This document shows, piece after piece, positions 1-11,241 of a stretch of 64,000 nt of DNA. The stretch comes from Adiantum capillus-veneris (Eukaryota > Streptophyta > Polypodiopsida > Polypodiales > Pteridaceae). The stretch's first letter is position 1. Each line of letters starts with the position of its first letter. Made by a program: the position numbers and the translations under genes. The DNA lies in NCBI GenBank assembly GCA_014529385.2, contig CM043963.1, positions 691,501-755,500 of the forward strand, written 5' to 3'. The notes below the pieces were generated by a model. The model ran no database searches. It was not told the DNA's origin and saw only the letters and a list, made by a program, of their open reading frames with translations.

Positions 1-225
1 ATTTTTAGGTCAAATGGACTTTTTATAAGAGTTTGACCCATTCACACATGGACGCCCACAATGTTCGATCATTTTGCAAAACTACTTTAAAAATAAGATA
101 AGTGGTACGCCTCTCATTGGCGATCACCTACACACCTATTGGAATGATAAGCCCGGTCCATGAATCAATCAAATAAATAATATGCATCCGTTGAAGGTGG
201 TAGGGTGTCTGTGAGAGGGTTAACA

Positions 226-910
226 GATGTATGAAGTGGGCTTGAAAAGTTGGCCACTCACAAAGCAGGAGATCTTCAAGGTATCAAGCCGGAGATGATC
301 AAATGCATGGGATATTTTACCCATGAGTGGATGTATGATATTTTCAACCTTGCACTTCAACATGATATGCCTTATTATTGGAGTACCAACTAGGTCAAGC
401 CTTTGCGTAAAGGAGGGGATGTAAAGAATGTAAACAACTACCAGATATAATGATTGGGTCTCTTATGGAAAAGTTGTTTGGATGCATAATGGAGATGAAA
501 TTGAGTGATTGAGCTGAAGATAATGACAAGCGTGCAAAAGGACAAGAAGGTTTTTGTTGATGCCATAGCATCATTGATCATCTTGTCACTCTTCACGTTC
601 TCATGGAGGAGAATCGATTGAAAGGCAAGTGATTGTATTGTTGTTTGTGGAATTTAAGAAAGCCGTTGATATGATTCCATGTAATAATTTGTGTACAAGG
701 ATTGAAGAAGTCCAAGTGCCAAGGGAGTTTATGCTTGCAATTTTCTCGAATATATGATAAGGTGATGTGTCAATTGTGCATGGAAAGAGGAATTTCAAAA
801 GAATTTATAAGTACTACTAAGGCTAAACAAGGATTTCTGTTATCACCAACTCTCTTTGGTCTATGCATTGACCAATTGGAACAAATGGTACTTGACTTTA
901 TGCAAGAAGT
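226..910 (+). pseudogene. LINE (non-LTR retrotransposon) reverse transcriptase remnant
   Basis: Plus-strand translation, with several frame changes and stops, gives a recognisable plant LINE reverse transcriptase. It holds a segment with KAGDLQGIKPEM and IFNLALQHDMP near 260-370, KPLRKGGDVKNVNNYQ near 400-445, a LMEKLFGCIME block near 460-495, and LLSPTLFGLCIDQLEQMV near 838-890, the motif before the palm of LINE RTs. The order of motifs is right for one RT. The catalytic YADD-type region is not reached: homology stops near 910, just before a copia LTR. No endonuclease, poly-A tail or 5' end is visible. This is a dead internal fragment. I am confident of the family and less so of the exact limits. 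Confidence 0.75.
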
Positions 911-929
911 GTTGGGATGCAGGCTTTTT

Positions 930-1245
930 TGTTGCATCTCTTGTGTGTGTGAACAACCCCTTCCACCTCATGTGTAAATAACCCATGTAAAGAAACTCTT
1001 ACAACCCATGTGTAAAGACGAGCCACTTGTATTTGTATAGGCAACCGCATCTTATGCCCATGTGTCAAAAGGTTGTCCCTTTTGTATATGCTTACATAGA
1101 GGTACATTATGCTGAATAAAAGTAAGTGGATCATTTTTGCAACTACACTCTGTTGTACAGTGTGCCCAATATCAAGCCCTAAGATAACTCTACTTTAATC
1201 ATGATTATGCCATGAATGGCACACTAACCCATCCACCTTAACCCT
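930..1245 (+). repeat. Copia-type LTR (copy 1)
   Basis: This stretch begins TGTTGCATCTCTTGTG, ends near CCACCTTAACCC, and recurs with clear similarity in the same orientation at about 15401-15721. A primer-binding-site-like TGGTATCAAAAC follows about 6 bases later, so it reads as the 5' LTR of a copia-like element. The exact 3' end is uncertain because no clean CA terminus or target duplication is visible. The DNA after it (1263-1660) shows no recognisable coding sequence. Confidence 0.6.
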
Positions 1246-1250
1246 TCAAG

Positions 1251-1262
1251 TGGTATCAAAAC
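1251..1262 (+). other. Primer-binding site of the copia-like LTR
   Basis: TGGTATCAAAAC lies directly after the LTR-like repeat. It resembles the initiator tRNA-Met primer site TGGTATCAGAGC used by many plant copia elements, with some decay. Confidence 0.5.
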
Positions 1263-1670
1263 TTACGGTTCGCACCCAAGCCTATTAATTACTATTGCAT
1301 TAGTGCTTTTAATAATCCCCTTCCTAATCACCACTTGGCCATGAGCACGCTCCACTACCATTTGGTGATTAGAAGAGGAGGAGATTTCATGTAGAATTGA
1401 TTTTTTGCACAATTTTTCATCATAAATTAGCTTTGCATTTAGTGTGGTTTTTTGCATAACTATTGTCTTCCATTAACTCTTCACTAGTGTGCTTTTGATA
1501 GCATTATTTGTGAGTGATACAAGGCCTCATTGAGAGAAATCTAACGATTGTTTATTTGCTTTAATAAAATTCTATATGAGTGATTAATTAATCTAACAAG
1601 TTTAGTGCTCTTCTTTCAGCCCTCAATTATCTGCAACAGAGCTATAGGACAAGTCCTAAACTCAAGTGTG

Positions 1671-1724
1671 TGTACACACATTTAGTCTTTTTGTGTACAC
1701 ACAAAAAGACTAAATGTGTGTGTG
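1671..1724. repeat. Near-perfect inverted repeat (hairpin)
   Basis: Arms of about 23 bases, running from ACACACATTTAGTC inward to TTTTTGTGT and back, flank a 2-base loop. The element is AC/GT-rich at its ends. It lies about 75 bases before the larger foldback repeat and may be part of the same unit. Confidence 0.7.
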
Positions 1725-1795
1725 GAGGAGCATTTTTTGGATTTGTCTTCCGAGCATGTGTAAAAGGCCCATCAAAAAGATATTTGACATTTTGT

Positions 1796-2290
1796 TTTAA
1801 AGGCCAAGCTAGGTCAGCCCTGTGCTCCTCCCTCAAGACTAAGTGGCACGGGCATGGGAGGGTGGGATCTACAACCTGGGGATTGTGGGCCATAGATCTG
1901 GAATGCGGATACCCTAAATTACTTTTGTAAAAAGTAATCTAGGGTACCCCCATTTGCGGGCGTGGGATTTAAACCCGTGACCTCACCCATGAGGGGCACA
2001 TACCCTAACCACTACGCCATGTGCGTGTTCTAAAATGTGGGGGCCCTAATTACTTAAAACATGTATGCGAAAGGGCGACAACTGAAAGTAATCAACGGTA
2101 CCCTAGATTACTTTTTATTACAAAAAGTAATCTAGGGTACTCATCTAGGGTACCCTAGATTACTTTCGGCGCTGCCACTAGGATCTACAGCCCACAATCC
2201 CCCGACCGCAGATCCCACCTTCCCATGCCCGTGCCACTTAGTCCCGAGGGTGCTCCTACTCGATTGGCCCCACCTTGGTTTCGCATGCGT
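1796..2290. repeat. Foldback repeat, MITE-like
   Basis: The left arm (about 1796-1930) contains ACTAAGTGGCACGGGCATGG, GGTGGGATCT and GGGGATTGTGGGC. The right arm (about 2095-2275) contains their reverse complements in opposite order. Smaller hairpins built on AGTAATCTAGGGTACC sit at the inner ends of both arms (about 1911-1950 and 2097-2165). The centre holds the tRNA-like segment at 1956-2027. Arm identity looks high but imperfect. No transposase is present, so this is either a non-autonomous foldback element or two inverted copies of a repeat. Confidence 0.65.
1956..2027 (-). other. tRNA-like segment (possible SINE head)
   Basis: Read on the minus strand it has an A-box-like GGCGTAGTGGTTAGGG and, about 30 bases later, a B-box-like CACGGGTTTAAATCCC (consensus GGTTCGAATCC), as in tRNA genes and tRNA-derived SINEs. 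The acceptor ends do not obviously pair and there is no clean cloverleaf, so I do not call a functional tRNA. It sits in the loop of the foldback repeat. Confidence 0.5.
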
Positions 2291-2455
2291 CGAGAGAGAC
2301 TGGCAAAATAGCTACACCTTTTGCAACAACTTGATGATCTCACAGAATTTGCCCCACCTCTTGCTATCTATTGATAGCTTCAACTCTCATGTCATTAGTT
2401 GGCGTGCTCCGGTTGCATTCAACACCTGACATCAACACCGTTCTTGCTACCACTA

Positions 2456-3341
2456 TAAACCCGCACATCAAGTGTGCCGGTTGCATCACAGTACCATCTT
2501 GAGAAAAATAGGGAAGTGAAGGGATGGATCTTTGTGCTAAGATATGTGTGAGAATGACAAGTGTTTAACTGAAATATATGAGAGAGACAATGATATACTG
2601 AAAGGAATATCTTTATTGATGATGAATCTTCCTTGAGATACAATATTGGTACTAGCAAACTACCAATGCAGGTACTGTAGACTACCAATACAGGTACTGT
2701 TTCTCTGTCTCTCTATGTCCTCTGTCTTTCTATTGAACAAGTGTACTGGTACATCTTTATATATCTGTATCTCTCAATGCTGAGCATAAGTCGTGGATCC
2801 CTTTGGTAGGTAGATGGACCATTATGTGGGGAACATATCTCCTTCATAGTCCAAGAAGAGATCATGGCTGTATCTCCAAATAGGTAGCTCCCAAGTTGGC
2901 AGTTTACCCTCTGTGTGCAGTCGGCAACTCTGCAGGCAGCCAACTTGGCACCTTCACCAAATATGGTAGAAGCTGAATTAGGGTAAACCCTCTGATAGGA
3001 TTATAGTCCACATGGAGTAGAACAATTTCTCTTTGTATTTCTCCACGAGATCACAGCTGTAGGTGGCTATTTCCATCCCTACAAATCTGCCTGCTGCACC
3101 TCCTGAATCTGCTCCTACCTTTTAGGTACTTTTCCACCTAACTGCTTGGTGGTTGTTGTAGATGCTTCAACGTGTATAGTTGATGATGCAAGGGTTATTG
3201 ACCATCCAAAATGATGTCAAGTCATCATCCTAAGCTACCATGCCATCATGCTACCATAGCATCATGCTTAAGCCTTTGTTCCCACCTTATTCAAGTAGAT
3301 GTGTTGGACTTGTAACTTTATTGGACTTGTAACTTTAACAC
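2456..3341 (-). repeat. Copia LTR, minus orientation
   Basis: On the minus strand the block starts TGTTAAAGTTACAAGTCC at 3341, right after a purine-rich stretch TTGAGGGAAGG that would serve as polypurine tract. It holds a TATA-like ATATATAAAG (plus about 2755-2765) and an AATAAAG polyadenylation-like signal near 2610. The far end is uncertain. A degenerate primer-site-like GTGGTAGCAAGAAC near 2446-2456 suggests the limit used here. It follows the RNase H gene as a 3' LTR should, yet it does not resemble the 237-bp LTR at 8340-8576 at the other end of the same coding region. Confidence 0.55.
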
Positions 3342-3626
3342 CTTCCCTCAAGTCCATAAGCATCTTGAAAAGAGTAAAACCTGAAATAAAAAACAACTAA
3401 AGCAAACCAAACATTAAATTGTTGAAGGCTTTGTTGTAACATACTTTGAGCATTTATAACATTGCACAGAGTAGTAGGTGCTCCTTCCTCTTCCTCTTGC
3501 TCTACCTCTAGATGAATGACCTCTTCTACCATGATAGGATGAGTTACCTTCATGAGAATACTGATCATGAGTGTTGTTGGGGTGATGCCTTCCCTTATTG
3601 CTTGATCTTGCATGAAGAGCCTTCCC
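3342..3626 (-). other. Copia 3' region with a gag-like RGG/zinc-knuckle scrap
   Basis: This lies between the RNase H stop and the LTR start. In one minus frame it reads with RGRARGRGR followed by YYSVQCYKCSKY, which looks like the arginine/glycine tract and start of the CCHC knuckle of a copia Gag. Such a piece is out of place downstream of RNase H and points to rearrangement. The reading is short and decayed. Confidence 0.4.
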
Positions 3627-4255
3627 TTATTCTTCAATTCCTCCCCTTAAGGGAAGCTCCATCATGCCAAGTGTTGATCTATGCTTGAAGAAAAGCTCCT
3701 TCCCTAGAGCTTTGGTAAAAATACCAGCAACATTCTCCATGGTGCTGCAATGGTGTAAGACTATGTCTCCACTATGCTCTCTGACTTCAATGTGCTTGGT
3801 CCTTTGATGTAGCACTGGATTCTTTGCTAAAGATTCAGCTGAGGTGTTGTCACACATGATAGGTGTAGCTTGGCCACTTCCATAGAAACCAAGTTCCTGC
3901 AAACATCTTTGCAACCAAATAGCTTCACAAGCTGCTATAGTAAGAGCTTTATATTCAACCTCTGTTGATGAAAGGCTGATGGTGTTTTGTTTCTTGGAGC
4001 TCCATGAGATGGCTCCTTCACCTAGAAAGAAAGAATTGCCACTAATGCTCTTCCTATCCACCAAGTCTGTTGCATAATCAGAGTCACTAAAACCATGTAC
4101 ATTCATCTTGTCTCCTCCATACAAAATACCTGAGGAAGGAGTACCTTTCAAGTACCGAAGTACTCTCTTGGCTGCATTACAATGAGATATCTTTGGGGCG
4201 TGCATGTATTGAACAAGTGAGTGTACAGTAAAGAAAATATCAGGCCTAGTGATAG
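3627..4255 (-). pseudogene. Copia RNase H (C-terminal end of Pol)
   Basis: This is the copia RNase H end of a polyprotein. It begins at TRPDIFFTVHSLVQYMHAP, continues to VLRYLKGT and the SDSDYATD catalytic-aspartate block, then SGNSFFLGEGAISW, STEVEYKAL, a DNTSAESLAKNP block and IFTKALGKE, ending GGIEE. Its upstream part, the RT, lies at 6919-7665. The two join at LIYLTI/TRPD when the 2.66-kb solo LTR is removed. The reading frame here is open, but the element as a whole is broken. Confidence 0.85.
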
Positions 4256-6918
4256 TGAAGCGGTCCGGGGCGGGCAACAAGAAGAGCAACCTCTAGACAC
4301 CCTTCAAGGCTCCCGTGCTGCTCAATGGGGCTGGGGCACAACACAACACAAACCAAAACAACAAACCCCTAGCCAAATCCCAACTACACAAGGGGCACCA
4401 CCTAGTTTAAGAGCGAACTAGGACGCAAAAGAGGAGAATCGTTAGAGCAACCCACAAACAAGCAAGGAATTTACACTAACCCTAACACCAATGGAACACT
4501 CTCACACACTAAAACACGAGAGATAGAGAGAGAGAGAGATGGTGCTCAGGCTGCTTTGAAGTGTATCGTTAATGATCAAGAAAACATAAATATATATATG
4601 TAAGAAAGAGAGGGAAGGGGGAAGGGGGTGCTTGTTGCACTAATGCCTTCTTACAAATCTGTCATGACCAATCAAAGTGAGATTAGTATTTGTTCAACAT
4701 AGCCTGAGTAAATTACACCACAACACATCACAAGAAAAAAGCCACCCCAATCACTGTCTTAAGGCCAGGGGAGTCCTCTCCACCCTGCCGCCCTCTTACA
4801 GCATGTGGGATTTATGGCTAAATTGATAACAATACCCGGAGACAAGCTATCAAGAACTTAAATAAAACACCAAGACACTTACACATCATTATTGTCCATG
4901 ACTTCACGTTGGAAGGGAGACAAGGTATCCATGCTTAGTCCAAATTCACCCTCCTTGATTAAGCAAATTTTGGGCTTACACTAGTAGGAGAAATGATAGA
5001 TTTCCTACCCTCAATTTAATGATCACTCTCTCTTACAATGGCATAGAGTTCCCTTGCTAATCACCCCTAATACAACACATACATATGCCTAATGCCAATG
5101 AGATTCCACTCAAGAGCTCCTTCTCAAGAGGTTGAGCTTGGCTTCTCAAGCTATAGCATAGTGCTCTTTCTTCTCCCTTCTTTTTGTGCTAGCTACACCC
5201 TCCTTTTATAGCAATTTTGAAGGCTAGGGTTACTCCTCTAACCATGGTTGGGTTAGATTTTCAGCAATTTATCTAATTTCTTTTGCTTGGAATTATCAAG
5301 AAGTTGGTGGGGAAAGAGAGAGGAGAGAAATGGAGGTGATAGGACTTTTCATAGTGGGTTAGTGTTAGTAGAGTTAGTATTAATTTACAAATGGAATTGG
5401 ATATTTACAATGGGAGTATCCATGTAGGATACAAATAAGGAAGAAAAACTCTTAAGAGGTAAGAAAAGGTGGATTTCTTACAAGGTTGATGCTCCAAGTG
5501 TCTTGAGTAGGGCCAATTTTGACGCTTGTTGACGGTCCACTAGCTTTGACGGTACATTTTTTCTCCACTCTTGACCTTCCTTGAGAGACAAGGTAATTGA
5601 AGCTGAGTAATCAACCACCATGATGCTGTCTTTTAAGAGAAGAGGCTGAATTTTGTGGTTTTTTTGATAGATACGGGTAATTTGGAGGAGGAAAAATGAG
5701 ACTAGGTGGTCAATTTTGGAATGGAATTGTGTGTGGGAGGTATGAGTTCACCATGGTTTCTCTTATTCTTCAAGGCTGAGGAGAAGGTGAGTAGGGTGCA
5801 GAGAGGAGTGGTGAGAGAGGTGGGGATGATGAGTGGAGAAGTGTGTGTGAAAGAGGAAAATGATAAAGTGGAAGAGAGAGTGTGGCTGCATAGCATGGGA
5901 AAACTGGGGTCCACTAATAAAATCATAGCTCACAGCTCGTAGCTCAAAAAAATATAAAAAAATTTGAGGCAAAAGTTCAGCCCACAAGCTACAACGTTTG
6001 TTTGTATCACCTTTTCAAATTCGCAGAGCAAGTGAACTTTAAAAATTCAGTAAAACCAACCGTTTTTTTCCACTGCACAAGGTCCTTGTGGGGTCCTTCT
6101 TTGGATGATTCTTTTGAATACCTCCAAGAGTGAGCCCTCCATAGTGCATGTATGCATGCCACCTACCCTTGACCTTATTTGGTAGGTCTATAATCGAAGA
6201 TATTGTTGAGATCATGATATAAGTGAATAGTACAACTAAGAAAATCAAATATTGAGGGGTCTAAGAAATATGTACATGTCAAATATAAATAATATAAGTG
6301 GAAAAAATATAAAGGGGTCAAAAGAAATCTCTCTCATTATGAGGCTACCATAAAAAGATAAATATTTTTGGTGTTCTAATTTTTTAAAAAAAAAACAAAA
6401 TAGATGTAGGAAGGGAAAAATCACAATAGTGAAAAAAAATACACATAAATAAAACTAGTTTTTTTGGATTTTGGTTGTCGGTGGAGTTACACCAAATATA
6501 AGAGAAGCTTACATGAAAATATTTCTATATGGAATAAAGAGTATGAAAAATGGTAAGAAAAATTGTCGTAATGGTGAGGCAATGTACAGAGCATAAATAA
6601 CACACACCTAGGTAGAAATATTTAAATAAATACCAAAATAATTATGAAAAAATCTTTTATTTAGGCCCTATATACAAAGAAATATTTACATACGCATGGG
6701 CCATAATATACTTATATTTTTTATTTTTTTTGGCTTAACTAGCCCAATGACTAGCTAATTGAGGGTTTTTTATTTCATTAAGAAGATATGGGAAAAGTCC
6801 CCTAACTCACACGCACGTATATACAGTGAAAGGGTGAGGGTAACCACAGTGTTTGAGTGATTTGATAGGGTGAGATAACTCACTATGGCAATTACAGAGA
6901 GCTGAAAAACGGCTATCA
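4256..6918 (-). repeat. Solo LTR, 2.66 kb, inserted in a copia pol gene
   Basis: The block is bounded by ATAG at 4252-4255 and ATAG at 6919-6922, with plus-strand ends TGAAGCGG and GGCTATCA, so it has TG...CA termini and a 4-bp target duplication. It interrupts the copia RT/RNase H gene exactly. Near its plus-left end, GCACCACCTAG and ACTAGGACGCAAA (about 4397-4430) match the same region of the gypsy-2 LTRs (about 18952-18980). Its minus start TGATAGCC also resembles their TGATGGGG. I read it as a solo LTR of a related Tat-like family. No internal coding region, PBS or PPT pair is seen. It contains short GA tracts and AT-rich DNA only. Confidence 0.65.
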
Positions 6919-7665
6919 ATAGTTAAGTAGATAAGAGAACCTATGTGCTGTCTATAGAGTGTAGCATCATAGGGAATACCATGTTCATCCTTAGTGAGTC
7001 TAAGACTAGACTCCATAGGTGTAGAAATAGGCTTTGAGCTGATCATTCCAAATCTATCAAGAATGGAGTGGAGGTACTTTTGTTGAGAGATAAAGATGTC
7101 TCCCTTCTTCAGCCTAGAGACTTCAATACCAAGGATGTAGTGTAAATATCCAAGGGCCTTCATCTCAAACTCCTTGGAGAGTTGAGATTGAACATCCTCC
7201 ACCATAGCTTCATTGCTACCTATCAAGATAAGATCATCCACATAGATGATAACAAGAATAATATCCTTGCCTTGTACCTTATAGTAAAGAGTGTGATTAG
7301 CATGGCTTCTCTGAAATCCTTGAGATTGGAGGTGATCATCAATCCTCCCATACCAAGCTCTTGAAGCTTGCTTCAATTCATATAAACTCTTGTTGAGCAT
7401 ACATACCATGTCCTCTTTCCCTGCAACAACATATCCCTCTGGTTGTTGCATGTAGACTTCCTCCTCAAGTAGCCCATTGAGAAAGGCATTGTTGACATCC
7501 ATTTGATTAAGCTTCCACTTTAAGATAGAAGCTAAAGAAATTAACAACCTAATAGAGCTCATCTTGGCTACAGGAGCATAGGTTTCATCATAGTCCAAAC
7601 CATTTTGTTGAGCAAAGCCTTTGGCTACCAATATTGCTTTGTGCCTAGGCTGAACAGGTGTGAGG
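6919..7665 (-). pseudogene. Copia reverse transcriptase
   Basis: The translation holds ILVAKGFAQQNGLDYDETYA, QMDVNNAFLNGLLEEEVYM, the catalytic YVDDLILIG block, FEMKALGYLHYILGIEV and KPISTPMESS, in standard copia RT order, ending at GSLIYLTI where the solo LTR enters. At its 5' side it is joined abruptly to a Gag N-terminus near 7665, so zinc knuckle, protease and integrase are missing. The polymerase domain looks intact but is cut from both neighbours. Confidence 0.85.
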
Positions 7666-7977
7666 AACAATGGTGCGCTTCACAGAAAACGCAATCAATG
7701 CATGAGCCTGCGCATCCTTAACATCCCAACGAGCTTGTTCTGCCATAGGCAAAACAACTCTAACAGCTGCAATCCTTGCAGCAAGACCTGCAACATCCTC
7801 AACATCGCCTACATCCTCAGAACCAGGACGTAGATCAATGCCCTTCACAATGTTCCAAACGCCCTTTGACACAAGAACATGTTGCATCATATAAGCCCAC
7901 ATAGGGTAGTTGTCCCCATCCAACATGTCCTCAGCAGCAAACATCTTGAACACATCTGTGTTGTTGTTGTCAGCCAT
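7666..7977 (-). pseudogene. Copia Gag N-terminal fragment
   Basis: Start chosen at the ATG giving MADNNNTDVFKMF. The segment continues FAAEDMLDGDNYPMWAYMM and LVSKGVWNIVKG, then KDAQAHALIAFSVKRTI, the N-terminal domain of copia Gag. It is the same type as copia-2 Gag at 35934. Coding runs into a stop just after KRTIVPH because an internal deletion fuses it to RT. The 5' leader (7978-8323) leads back to a primer-binding site and LTR. Confidence 0.8.
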
Positions 7978-8323
7978 GGTAAATGCTGCACTTGATGTGA
8001 AAACTGCCCGAAAATACGAGAAACGGAGCAGGAACAACCTGTGCTATATAGCACAAACCGTAGAAGACTATAAGGCGCCTGTTATGCAGAGAGCGGCACT
8101 CACAAAAATTCTGCACAAAATGACAAAATAGCCTGTGCAGTACTGCCTGTAGTGGAAACGGAGGCCGAAATGAGCCCAAATCAAAATCCTGAGCAGACTG
8201 AGCTCTACGAGTACACCCAAAGTATTTGTCAACCTGCGAATGCTTGCCAAAGCTCACTGAAATCGAAGAAAGTGAGCAGGTGTGTGCTAGAGCAGCTGGC
8301 GACTAAGCCCGGGAGGACGCAAC

Positions 8324-8338
8324 CTGCTCTGATACCAA
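8324..8338 (-). other. Primer-binding site of the mosaic copia element
   Basis: The minus strand reads TTGGTATCAGAGCAGG directly after the LTR end CCAACA. This is complementary to the 3' end of initiator tRNA-Met. Confidence 0.8.
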
Positions 8339-8339
8339 T

Positions 8340-8576
8340 TGTTGGAATTAGGGTTGCAGAGAAACGCACGTAGCTTTGAGAAGACGAAGGAAGCTCAAGG
8401 CACACAATAGAGAGTGTGTTACTTAGTGTGCAATGGAAATATGGATAGCCCTAGAGTGATGGGCGTATATACAATGCATGGGGGAAAAAACCTCCTAAAG
8501 AGGGAGAAAATGGCCCGGCGGTCCTAGTGTGTTCAAACACATCACTACCACATGTATATGGTAACAATCTCCTCTT
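8340..8576 (-). repeat. Short copia 5' LTR (237 bp)
   Basis: On the minus strand it starts TGTTACCATATACATG at 8576 and ends TAATTCCAACA at 8340, followed by the primer site, so it is the 5' LTR of the copia element whose Gag starts at 7977. It is inserted into the gypsy-0 pol gene, whose sequence resumes at 8577 with ATCTC. No matching 3' LTR is found in the window. Confidence 0.8.
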
Positions 8577-10821
8577 GTTAACCTTGAGAAACTCTATAAG
8601 GAGGTTTGTTAGGCGGTGAACTTCCTGGAAGAAGTTCAATTGCATGGTCATCATTGCCTCGTTTAGGAGGTAGCTCACAAGGGATGTCGTCAATAAAGAC
8701 ATCTTGAAACCCCTTAAGAAAATTGGATAACTCTAATTCCTTTTGATTGTGTATATTTTCTTTTGCTAAAACATTAGGTTCATTTTGAGAATCTTTAACA
8801 AAAATCATGTACACGGAAATAGAGCTCTTTATTGACTTGTTGAAAGCTTGTGTATGTACAATGGGTATAGTGTTACCCATTTCATTAGCATCTATATACA
8901 TATCTTTTTCCCTAAACTTAAAGGAGATTCTCCTTTCAAGGAATTTAACATTGGCAGCCATGCGATCAAACCATGGTGCCCCTAGGATTACATCCTCATG
9001 CTTGAGAGGAGAGATAAAGGAGTCCTCTTTGTCCACATAGCTTTGGACATAGAGCCTCAATTTCTCGATTAAGGGAGTGACTGAAGCTTCTTGCCCCTTG
9101 AAAGCACTGTCTGGTAGGACATATCCCATCTCGTAGGTTTGTATGCCTAGCTTGGTGGCCAACTCTATAGATATAAAATTATGAGTAGAACTGGGGTCAA
9201 AGAGAATAAAAGCATCATGTTCTCTTACCTTTCCCCAAGCATGGCATAGAGGAGATCCTTTGTGGTGAGTTTCCTCCTCTTGGATTTCGACCAAGGTAGC
9301 TCTAGGAGGATCATGGTGGTTGTTCTTTTGGGAACAAGCGCGGTACTCATGCCCTTGTTCGCCGCACTTGAAACACCGATTATCCTTGCGATAACGCTCA
9401 AGCTTTGCGGGAGAGAGTTTATTTTTCCCCTTGTAAACTCCCTTCTCCTTAGCTTTGTTGGGGTTTCCCTTAGGAGACTTTTGGACATTGTCCTTCCCCT
9501 TAGGCTCATTGGAACCCTTGTTTTCAGGGGGCTTAGAATTCCTCTTAGCCCCTGTTTGGAAATTGATTCGAGAGGCCACCATAGTATGATGTATTACCGT
9601 TGATATGGTGCGTGGCGTTTGGGAGTTGACATACTCCGCCATTTCTTCAGTTAAGCCCGCACAACATTGCTACTTTTGCTCTCCAAAATCCAACTCTTTG
9701 AAGACAGTGGCTTTGAGTTTTAGGTCCCAAAACTTTTCTACATATTGGTGGATAGATTCATAGGGTGAGAGCTTCAAGCTTCGCCATTCGGTGAGTACTT
9801 TGTCTTTGGCACCGGTAGCCAAAAATTGCTTCATAATGGAAGCTCTTAAAGCTTTCCATATTCGTAGAGCTTCACCGTTGGACCGTAGGCTAGACCACCA
9901 TTGTTTGGCGAACGTTTGAAAGTGCATAGCTACATGGCGTAGCTTAAAGGACTCCGTGAAGCTCTCATCTCCAAACGCCGCATCGTATTGTTGGATAAAG
10001 GCCAAGACTTTGTCTGTAGCACCAAAAGTGCCATCGTAGGTAAGGAAAGAGATTCTCTTCCCTCCCTGTTTGAACTTCTTGAGCTTGGATGACCTCTTCC
10101 ACGCGGCATAGGATTTCCTATGGCCTCTTCTTTTTGATGGTTCAAAGGTTGCACCATCACTTTCTTCAGAAGATGAAGAATTTGAGGAAGATGGAGAAGA
10201 AGGTGACCTCTATCTCGCCTTTTTCTTGCCTTGATCTTCATTGTCTTGACCATCACTTTCATAAGAGGAAGAGGATGAAGAAGATGGAGAAGAGGGTGTC
10301 CTCTTTCTTGCCTTTTTCTTCTCTTGATCTTTGTCATCCCTCTTTGAAGTATGGTGTGGAGAAGTATGCGATGGTCTTCTCCATTTTGGAGGTGATGGAG
10401 AGCGTTTAGCCCGCCATCTTCGTGGAGCCATCTCCGCCGAGGTGGCAGGAGACTCACTTCTTTCTCGTTCCTTCAATGGAGGCTCTTGAGTTCTCCTTTG
10501 AGAAGGAGATGCATCATCAAGGAGCAAATTTCTGAGCCCTTCATAGGGATCCTCTTCTTCTTCCCGAATCAAAGAGAGACCTCTTTTGGAAGTCTCGCAA
10601 GGAGGCTTCCTAGGTGTTCTCTCGTCATGGTGGAGAGCTTGGAGAATCCCATGAGCACGAAGCTGTCATTGCACTTCACTTTGGAGGGATGGATTGCCCA
10701 TGGCTTGTTGAATCCTAGAAACAAGATAGTTAACAAGCATCGGGGCATCATTAGTAGCTTTCTCATTAGCAAAATCAAAGTTATCAACATTAATTTCACT
10801 CTCTTTACTATTGTCATCCAT
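8577..10821 (-). pseudogene. Gypsy-0 gag-protease (chromovirus-like), truncated
   Basis: A single minus frame from MDDNSKESEIN at 10821 runs to 8577 with three in-frame stops (near 10666, 10209 and 9671). In order it has an N-terminal region, a Ser/Lys/Arg-rich stretch with SSSSSSSYESDGQ, a capsid-like block (FLTYDGTFGATDKVLAF, KQWWSSL, SIHQYVEKFWDLK), a CCHC knuckle CFKCGEQGHEYRAC, and a retropepsin-like domain. The usual DSG active site reads DPSSTHNF, so the protease would be inactive. It ends at PYRVSQ, the entrance of RT, where the copia 5' LTR interrupts it. It is closely related to gypsy-1. The leader (10822-11226) shows no gene. Confidence 0.85.
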
Positions 10822-11226
10822 TCTAACAACTTCTAGGTGTAAACTTTTTAAGTGTACTTTGGCACTTTAAGCCCTAGTTGCTACTCCTCTTTACCCCTTT
10901 AAAAAAAGCACTCAAGCTATTGTACCTGTGGCTCGAATACCATTAATTGCAAGGAATAGAAGAGAGGGTCGTTCAACACCAAAATAGCAACGGCTCCTGT
11001 CAAGCTTCTAATAGCTCAATAGTGGTTAATAAGCCATAGGCAAGCCCCGTAGGAATCCACTATTAAGACCATAGCTCTCGACGGTGATGCCCCGTTAACT
11101 GCACAAAGGCAGGCGTACTACAAGGCTGAAAAATCCCTATTCTACTTACTCACATGCAATTAGTAGTACCAACCATTTATAGCTAGCTTGAGGACCTCCC
11201 GTCTTGATCAAGAAAAGAGAAACCTT

Positions 11227-11241
11227 GTGCTCTGATACCAA
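11227..11241 (-). other. Primer-binding site of gypsy-0
   Basis: The minus strand reads TTGGTATCAGAGCAC directly after the LTR end TGTTACA. This matches the initiator tRNA-Met primer site used by chromoviruses and many copia elements. Confidence 0.85.

Noticed and set aside
2337-2341. ATCTC as the missing left target duplication of the mosaic copia element (right flank ATCTC at 8577)
   Set aside because: No LTR end lies next to it and gypsy-0 sequence does not resume there, so the match is probably chance.
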